NCBI RefSeq assembly: GCF_907164915.1
Contig: NW_025919149.1
Coordinates: 62,001 to 126,000, forward strand
Origin: Impatiens glandulifera
Taxonomy: Eukaryota > Streptophyta > Magnoliopsida > Ericales > Balsaminaceae
Length of the DNA stretch: 64,000 nt
Reading direction: 5' to 3'
A program made the position numbers and the translations under genes. Below, in pieces: positions 58,401 through 64,000 of the stretch. The notes under the pieces are model-generated. The model worked only from the letters and a program-made list of their open reading frames with translations, did not search any database and was not told the DNA's origin. How positions within the stretch are numbered: the stretch's first letter is position 1; each line of letters opens with the position of its first letter.

Positions 58401-58711
58401 TAATAATGTTATTAAGCCGAATAAAATGTGAATCATTTTTCAATCTCATAATAATCTCACTAAAACATTCTATAGTAAAAACCATAGTCTAAAAATACAA
58501 TCATATATATATAAATATGACAAATATAAAATATACATCTATAAGAATTAAAACCACAAACAATTTGACAGAAATTAATAGTACAAAATTCGGATTCAAA
58601 AGTACGCTTGTTATCTAAGGTACAGTTTATCAAGAGCTTGCAAACTGTACTAATATTATACGCTATTTTTCTTTTCAAATCGAAAGATAGTAATTCAATT
58701 GACGCTTTCTG
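55436..58711. other. A+T-rich intergenic DNA
   Basis: No gene that I can support. A plus frame of 86 codons at 55575-55835 has no recognisable content. 56930-57480 is rich in accgaa/ttcggt motifs in both orientations, as in some non-autonomous plant DNA elements. 57946-58220 is a direct duplication (period about 138 bp). Confidence 0.4.
57946..58220. repeat. Two-copy direct repeat, period ~138 bp
   Basis: tgccattggtgtcgtctgc ... tattctagaattatttatt occurs twice in tandem with few differences. Confidence 0.8.
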
Positions 58712-59092
58712 TGTGAGTTTAAGCATTGATTGTCAGAAAATTGAAAGTTATAGACCTTTATTGTTGTTAGTGTATATAATATAATATAATAATATATTAT
58801 ATTGATATTTTATTATATTATACAATATAATATAATATAATATAATATATTATATTATTATATTGTCTTTTATACCATTAGGGTATATTTAATTATTAAT
58901 GGGTTTGGGCCTGTATGTATAAACAATTTAGGGTTCTAGGCTAATTACTCATATATAAGGATTGTTTGTAAAGGTTGAATATACAACATTTAAGATTTTC
59001 AAGACTTTTTTTCTTCTTTAGCAAATATATATTTTCTAGAGTTTTATATCTTCATAACTGTTCTTAGAAAGATCCAATAGTCAAAGTCAACA
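58712..59092 (+). repeat. 5' LTR of decayed Copia
   Basis: 381 bp, tgtgagtttaagc to agtcaaca. It contains (TATAA)-rich tracts that differ in length from the 3' LTR. Confidence 0.85.
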
Positions 59093-59094
59093 TT

Positions 59095-59106
59095 TGGTAT
59101 CAGAGC
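59095..59106 (+). promoter_or_regulatory. Primer-binding site of decayed Copia
   Basis: tggtatcagagc, perfect iMet complement. Confidence 0.9.
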
Positions 59107-59119
59107 TAGATGGAAGAAC

Positions 59120-60472
59120 ATGTCCTCGACAAGATCAACTAGAGATGCAGCGGCAATTAAGATTGGAAGAGAAGGGAATGTGACGCTCTCCTATTTGTTA
59201 CTCACGAAGAGTAACTACTCGGTGTAGGCATTGAAGATGCGGGTAAACTTACAAGCACAAGGAGTGTGGGAAGCCGTGATGGTCGAAGATGTCGATGAAC
59301 GGATGGATAGAATGGCTCTCGCCGCCATATATCAAGCACTCCCTGAGGACGTCCTTCTCATGGTGGTTGAGAAGGATTCTGCCAAGCTAGCGTGGGAGAC
59401 TCTAAAGACAATGCATGTTGGAGTGGGGAGAGTCAAGGAGACAAAAGTGCAAACCTTGAAGACACAATTTGAGGTGATTCGTATGAAGAATGGGGAATCG
59501 GTGGATGATTTCGCTATGAAATTGACATCCATTGTGACTGATATCCGCTCGTTGGGAGAGAAGGTGAAGGAGATCTTCTTCGTCAAGAAGTTCTTTAGAG
59601 CCTTACCACAAACATACATGTAGATCGTTACAGCGATCGAGCAATTTGGTGACCTCAAGAATATGACCGTCGAGGAGATCGTCGGTCGTCTCAAAGTCCA
59701 CGAGGAGAGACTTCGCGGATACGGAGACCAAGAGGAGGAGCATTTATTGCTCACGCATGATGAATGGATGTCACGAATGAAGAAAAATGGAGAAGCCAGT
59801 TTTTCTTCTGGATCATCGAGTCGTAGCGGCAATGGTGGAGATAACCGAGGTCGTGGCAAAGGGAAAAGGCAAGGTCAAAGGAGAGGTTGTGCAAAAAGCT
59901 CACCTCGACAAGAAGATACCAAGCCCCGCAAAGACAAGATCACAGTGAAGTGTTACGCTTGTCAAAAGTATGAGCACTACGCGTCTAAGTGCCCTAATTA
60001 TAGGTGTGACGGTGAGGCAAACCTCACTAGCTTCTATGATGAGGAGCCAGCATTAACGTTTGTTGAGGTAGTGACAAAAGTTTTGCCTGAAGACGATGTT
60101 GCAAACCTCACTAGCTTCTATGATGAGGAGCCAGTATTAATGTTTGTTGAGGGAGACGAAAAGACAAACCTTGAAGAATTCATGTAAGAACCACCTAAGG
60201 AGGAACCAGATGTGGTGTTGTTCAATGAAGAGAAATTCATGGAGAAACTCCTCGCAAGTGCCGATGAGTGTAATCACACCGATGTGTGGTACATTGACAA
60301 TGGAACAAGCAACCATATGACGAGCCATCGAGAGAAGCTCAATGAGCTCGACGAGAAAATTACCAGAAATGTGAAGTTCGAAGACGGAAGCAAGGTGCAC
60401 AAGTTTCCTAATCCATCTTGCGGTAAAATCTATGTGAAAAGAGATGTCATATTCGAGGAGGAGAAGAAGTGA
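59120..60472 (+). pseudogene. Gag and protease remnant of decayed Copia
   Basis: Frame from ATG 59120 (MSSTRSTRDAAA). In-frame stops occur at 59225 (where Copia gags have Trp in NYSVWALKM-like sequence), 59621, 60185 and 60470. Domains in order: gag (WEAVMV, LAWETLKTMHVG, EEIVGRLKVHEERL), zinc knuckle CYACQKYEHYASKC, a duplicated ANLTSFYDEEP segment 84 bp apart, and protease-like WYIDNGTSNHMTS with DNG in place of DSG/DTG. The frame then jumps to GKIYVKRDVIFEEE, which normally follows integrase, so the whole integrase has been deleted. Most stops could come from single C-to-T or G-to-A changes, as expected for methylated silent DNA. Confidence 0.85.
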
Positions 60473-61396
60473 GAGTGGTGCAACAACCACAACAAGCTCG
60501 TACAAAATTCTGTGGAGTTCAGAATCCTACGAGATGTTTATGAGGAGGCACCACTAGTAGAGATGAATCGTGATGAATTGTTGTTGCTCACCACCGACGA
60601 GCCAACAACATATCACGAAGCGATAGTCGAAGAGTCGTGGAATGAATCCACGAACAAAGAGATTGAGTCTATCAAGAAGAATAAGACATGGGAGCTCACC
60701 GACTTACCACCCGATCACAAGACCATCAAGTTAAAGTGGGTTTTCAAGTTTAAAAGAGACATCGAAGGCAACATCCTCAAGCACAAAGAGAGATTGGTAG
60801 AAAAAGGCTATGTGCAGAAGCAAGGTAATGATTTTGAGGAGAACTTTGCACCGGTGACGAAACATTACACAGTCAAGTTAATTATTGGTATCGAGGTGGA
60901 CTAGAAGAAATATAGCATTGAGGTGAAGCAGGAAGCTTATGTGAAGAAGGTGTTGAAATAGTTTCCAATGGAGGATTGTAACTCGAGCAAGTATCCTATG
61001 GAAGCAAAGTTACAGCTCGGAAAGGATGTAGAAGGAAGCTTAGTGGATCCGGAGGAGTATAGGTGTATCATCGAGTGTCTCAGGTAATTGACGCACACTC
61101 GAACCAATATCTCTTATGTAGTATACATAGCGAGTCGATACATAGAGAAGCCTACCACTCTACACCAACAGGCAGTAAAACACATTCTTCGTTACGTGAA
61201 GGGAACGACGAATTATGGGATTCAGTTAAGAAAAGGACGAGAAGTTAAAGAACTCGTTGGTTTTACTGACAGCGACCTATCCGGTGACATAGACGACATC
61301 GAAAGTACTAGAGGGATGGTGTTTTATTTCAACAGAAATCTGATCACGTGGCAATCTCAGAAGCTACTACAGCATTGTGCCAAGGACTTTGGCTAA
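60473..61396 (+). pseudogene. Reverse transcriptase/RNase H remnant, core deleted
   Basis: Continues in the gag frame. Reverse transcriptase N-terminus (ESWNESTNKEIESIKKNKTW, WVFKFKRDIEGN, NDFEENFAPVTK), then a direct jump to GIEVD and KKYSIEVKQEAY, which lies after the active site. The YVDD region is missing. Stops at 60902, about 60959 and about 61085. RNase H starts with FTDSDLSGDIDD and is cut after NLITWQSQK. Confidence 0.85.
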
Positions 61397-61707
61397 GAAA
61401 CTTGTTGAGCGAGGTGCTCGGATGCGAGCCAAGGCCGGTAACCCTTTATGCTGACAACAAGTCCGCAATAACATTAATGAAGAACCCGGTGTTTCATGGA
61501 CTTAGCAAACACATCGACACTCGGTTCCATTTTATATGTGAATGCGTCGAGAATCGACAGATCGTTGTAGAGTTCGCAAGCACTAGAGAGCAGCGTGCAA
61601 ACATTCTCACTAAGGCATTAGCAAGAGTCAAATTTGCAGAGATGCTCGGCGTGAAGAATCTCAAACCAAATCAAGCTTATGGGGGAGATTGTGAGTTTAA
61701 GCATTGA
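61348..61707 (+). pseudogene. RNase H C-terminal remnant, shifted frame
   Basis: Reads LWLRNLLSEVLG, LYADNKSAITLMKNPVFHG, SKHIDTRFHFI and ILTKAL, the normal C-terminal part of Copia RNase H, in a different frame from the preceding part. The deletion removing the SSCEAE-type acidic segment probably caused the shift. The frame runs 18 nt into the 3' LTR. Confidence 0.85.
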
Positions 61708-62048
61708 TTGTCAGAAAATTGAAAGTTGTAGACCTTTATTGTTGTTAGTGTATATAATATAATAATATATTATATTGATATATTATTACATTATACAATA
61801 TAATATATTATATTATTATATTCTCTTTTATACCATTAGGGTATATTTAATTATTAATGGGCTTGGGCCTGTATGTATAAGTAATTTAGGGTTCTAGGTT
61901 AATTACTTTATATAATGATTGTTTGTAAAGGTTGAATATATAACACTTAAGATTTTCAAGACTTTTTTTTTCTTTAGCAAATATCTATTTTCCAGAGTTT
62001 CATATCTTCATAGCTGTTCTTAGAAAGATCCAATAGTCAAAGCCAACA
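61690..62048 (+). repeat. 3' LTR of decayed Copia
   Basis: 359 bp, preceded by the purine tract atgggggagat. Differs from the 5' LTR by multiple substitutions and tract-length changes. Confidence 0.85.
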
Positions 62049-62552
62049 TTTTGTCGTTCAGATTCATTAGCTCTTTTAGACTATCTTGACCTCTTTCAGA
62101 GATGGATATATTATTGGATTGTATTGTTGAACACAATGTTGCTATGTTTTGTTGATTTTTCTTTACGCAGCTTAAAATTTGGTGGTTACTTTACATCTGT
62201 ACATTCATCTATTTGATAATGTAGTACTGTCGATTTTTTATGAGATTTGAATTGAATTTTCCTTTTCAGTGAAGAGAACAACATATCGATTGGAAAAGAT
62301 CCAGGCTCCTACTGATGAGGATGTGATTCCCTACAAAAGCTTAGTTGGTCCTCTTCTATAGGTGATTTGATACATGTTAATTTGATTATATGTAAAATAA
62401 AAATGTATGATCAGTAAAGGTATATATATCATTTGATTTGGTAATTTGTTACTGCTCTAAAAAGATTAAGAAATCTATGAATAAACTTTTAATCTTAAAC
62501 CTTAATGATGTCTGATGATTAAGAACATTAATTGATAAACTAGTACCCCACC
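62049..62552 (+). other. Sequence with one exon-like fragment
   Basis: At 62272-62359 a pyrimidine tract and AG (ttttccttttcag) are followed by about 29 open codons (VKRTTYRLEKIQAPTDEDV...) ending in TAG. Its codons look more gene-like than the surroundings. I do not recognise the protein and no other exon is visible; it may be a broken host gene. Confidence 0.3.
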
Positions 62553-62690
62553 AAGATAGTTCAATGGTAAAAGTTGGATTAAGAGACCAAAATGTCACGG
62601 GTTTGATTTCATTTGAAAGCGTTTTGAATTTAAATGGGAGCCATAATTGTGGAGTGTAATTCTAGTTCTCTATTAATTCCTAATAAAACA
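62553..62690 (+). repeat. tRNA-derived SINE-like copy, second family
   Basis: A box tagttcaatggtaaaag and, about 35 bp on, B box gggtttgatttc, with spacing and order of a Pol III promoter. Unrelated to the 310 bp module of the array. Tail not defined. Confidence 0.5.
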
Positions 62691-63124
62691 AATTAATAGG
62701 ATACACTGTTCCTAAGTGCTTGATTTCTCCTTTTTATATGCCAATTTATTACTTATACCTTAAATAGTTCTGCTGAAGCAGTTGAATTATTTTTGTGATT
62801 TAGTTCATTAACGATTACAATAATTCCATGATGGATCTTTAATTTCTGGAGTGCATACAGTTTTCTAGATTTGACTGTCGGCCAAATTGATGTATCACTC
62901 TATCCTTGCTACAACCTTTTTTATATTCTTCTGATTCGGGCCTTTATGAATTGTGACTGACTTTGGAAACAACTCATCTTCTCACATATTTCATCACATA
63001 TTTTTTTCAATGAACATTTTATCTCGTGACCTCACACTTTGGTCAATCAAGTATTTGATTTATATTTTTAACCACTTTCAATTGTTGAGACATATTATCC
63101 CTCGACAAAACACATCCCAATCAC

Positions 63125-63650
63125 ACTTGATTAAAAAGTTGTACTTATTTTGTTAGGTTGCAAATTCGAAACATACATAACCGTTTTAAGTTTATGGGCG
63201 GGTCAGCCCACAATCCGACCCAAATATCAATTTACTCTCACATATATATTCAAATTAACCACATCTCTCGACCCGTTAATTCGGACACTTTAAAAAATAA
63301 GTATCATTATATATATATAGATTAGTTAGTTAAAAAGTTAAACTTATATTGTTAAGAATATCTCGCGTTCATCAAATTTAGTGTTTAATTTAAAGTATAA
63401 AGTCTTATTAGCATAATTGGTTAAAAAGTTATACTTGTTTTTGTTAGGTTGCAAATTCAAAACATACATATAATATTTTTAATTATATTTTTAACCGTTT
63501 TAAGTTTATGTGCGGGTCAACCCACAATCCGACCCAAGTATCCATTACTCTCACATATATATATCCAAATTAATCACAACTCTCAACCCGCAATCCAGAC
63601 ACTTTGAAAATTAAGCATCATTATATATATATATTTTTAAAAGAGTTAAT
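63125..63650 (+). repeat. Two dispersed copies of the 310 bp SINE-like module
   Basis: First copy from about 63125 (leader missing), second from about 63325 with attagttagttaaaaag, A box agcataattggtta, B box gcaaattcaaaac, gggtcaaccca and a TA tail. This shows the module also exists outside the array. Confidence 0.6.
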
Positions 63651-63738
63651 CGTAATAAACAGGCTGTTAGAGATATTATTTATTAGAATTATAAAAAAAA
63701 TTATATATAACCCAAATTATGCTTAATGATTGACCGTC

Positions 63739-64000
63739 AATGTTCGGCAGTTGAACGACGGAAGTAAAGGTAAAATAGTGAAAGGATCAGTGGCACTAAT
63801 AGAGACATGGGTCTAGCTATTGATGACAACTTCATACAAAAACAGTTTGATAGAAATCCTGTGAGGGATTTAAATCACTTTCTATTCTTTACAAACCCTT
63901 GCAAACTCTTGAACGATTCAAGTGCAGAAACGTCTGCTCAGGTTTGAAGCTAAGAACCAAAGAAGAAGAAGATGATGACAAAATTTAAATGACAGAGAGA
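63739..64000. repeat. Possible edge of a second Sirevirus-like LTR (cut by window end)
   Basis: The stretch caaactcttgaacgattcaa ... cagaaacgtctgctcaggtttgaagc parallels cagactcttgaaccggcgtt ... gaagtgtctatttcaggttgaagc in the nested LTR, and gatagaaatcctgtgagggatt parallels gatagtccggttagagact. Same order and spacing, many substitutions. The exact start is unclear. Confidence 0.4.

Larger units (their letters stand above)
58712..62048 (+). mobile_element. Decayed, internally deleted Copia retrotransposon
   Basis: LTRs at 58712-59092 and 61690-62048, a perfect iMet primer-binding site, purine tract gggggagat, and near-match target duplication ttctg/ttttg. The gag-pol remnant is one frame with several nonsense changes, lacks integrase and the reverse transcriptase core, and cannot move by itself. 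Confidence 0.88.

Overview
The window is repeat-dense nuclear DNA from a flowering plant. It is very A+T rich and holds no intact host gene that I can recognise. Nearly every feature is a transposable element or a product of one. Retroelement lineages point to an angiosperm. The extra genes carried by the largest retrotransposon resemble, from memory, 'putative plant transposon protein' families that are abundant in Lamiales such as Gesneriaceae, so a eudicot of that group is a weak inference.

Bases 1-33550 are a tandem array with higher-order structure. A 5.3-5.6 kb monomer exists in two forms, A and B. The A-B dimer (10.6-11.0 kb) is present three times, followed by a truncated fourth A. 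Each monomer holds, in order: a pogo-like (Tc1/mariner) element with a fragment of a CENP-B-type helix-turn-helix transposase; a tRNA-like SINE module cut short by a G+C-richer island; a promoter-like cassette with RY and G-box motifs and a TATA box; a (TA)n tract at the centre of a large inverted repeat; a Mutator-like element with about 200 bp terminal inverted repeats and a 10 bp target duplication; and three or four further SINE-like modules. The array runs off the left edge of the window.

Bases 34578-52441 are a nested pair of Copia retrotransposons. The outer one (plus sense, about 3.8 kb without its insert) has LTRs, a primer-binding site and a 4/5 matching target duplication, but no recognisable genes. 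Inside it, in the opposite orientation, lies a 14 kb Sirevirus-type Copia element (34923-48964). Its 1254 bp LTRs differ at two positions, it has a perfect GAAAC target duplication, and gag and pol are intact. Between pol and the 3' LTR, where sireviruses may carry an env-like gene, it has three further intact genes that share one domain. Each has its own TATA box 92-113 bp upstream of its ATG. This is the most interesting system in the window: a young retroelement with an internal family of three separately promoted, duplicated genes.

Bases 52442-64000 hold older debris: rearranged copies of array segments, a probable solo LTR, an element with long inverted repeats, a decayed Copia element (58712-62048) lacking integrase and the reverse transcriptase core, an exon-like fragment, SINE-like copies, and the edge of what may be another Sirevirus-like LTR.
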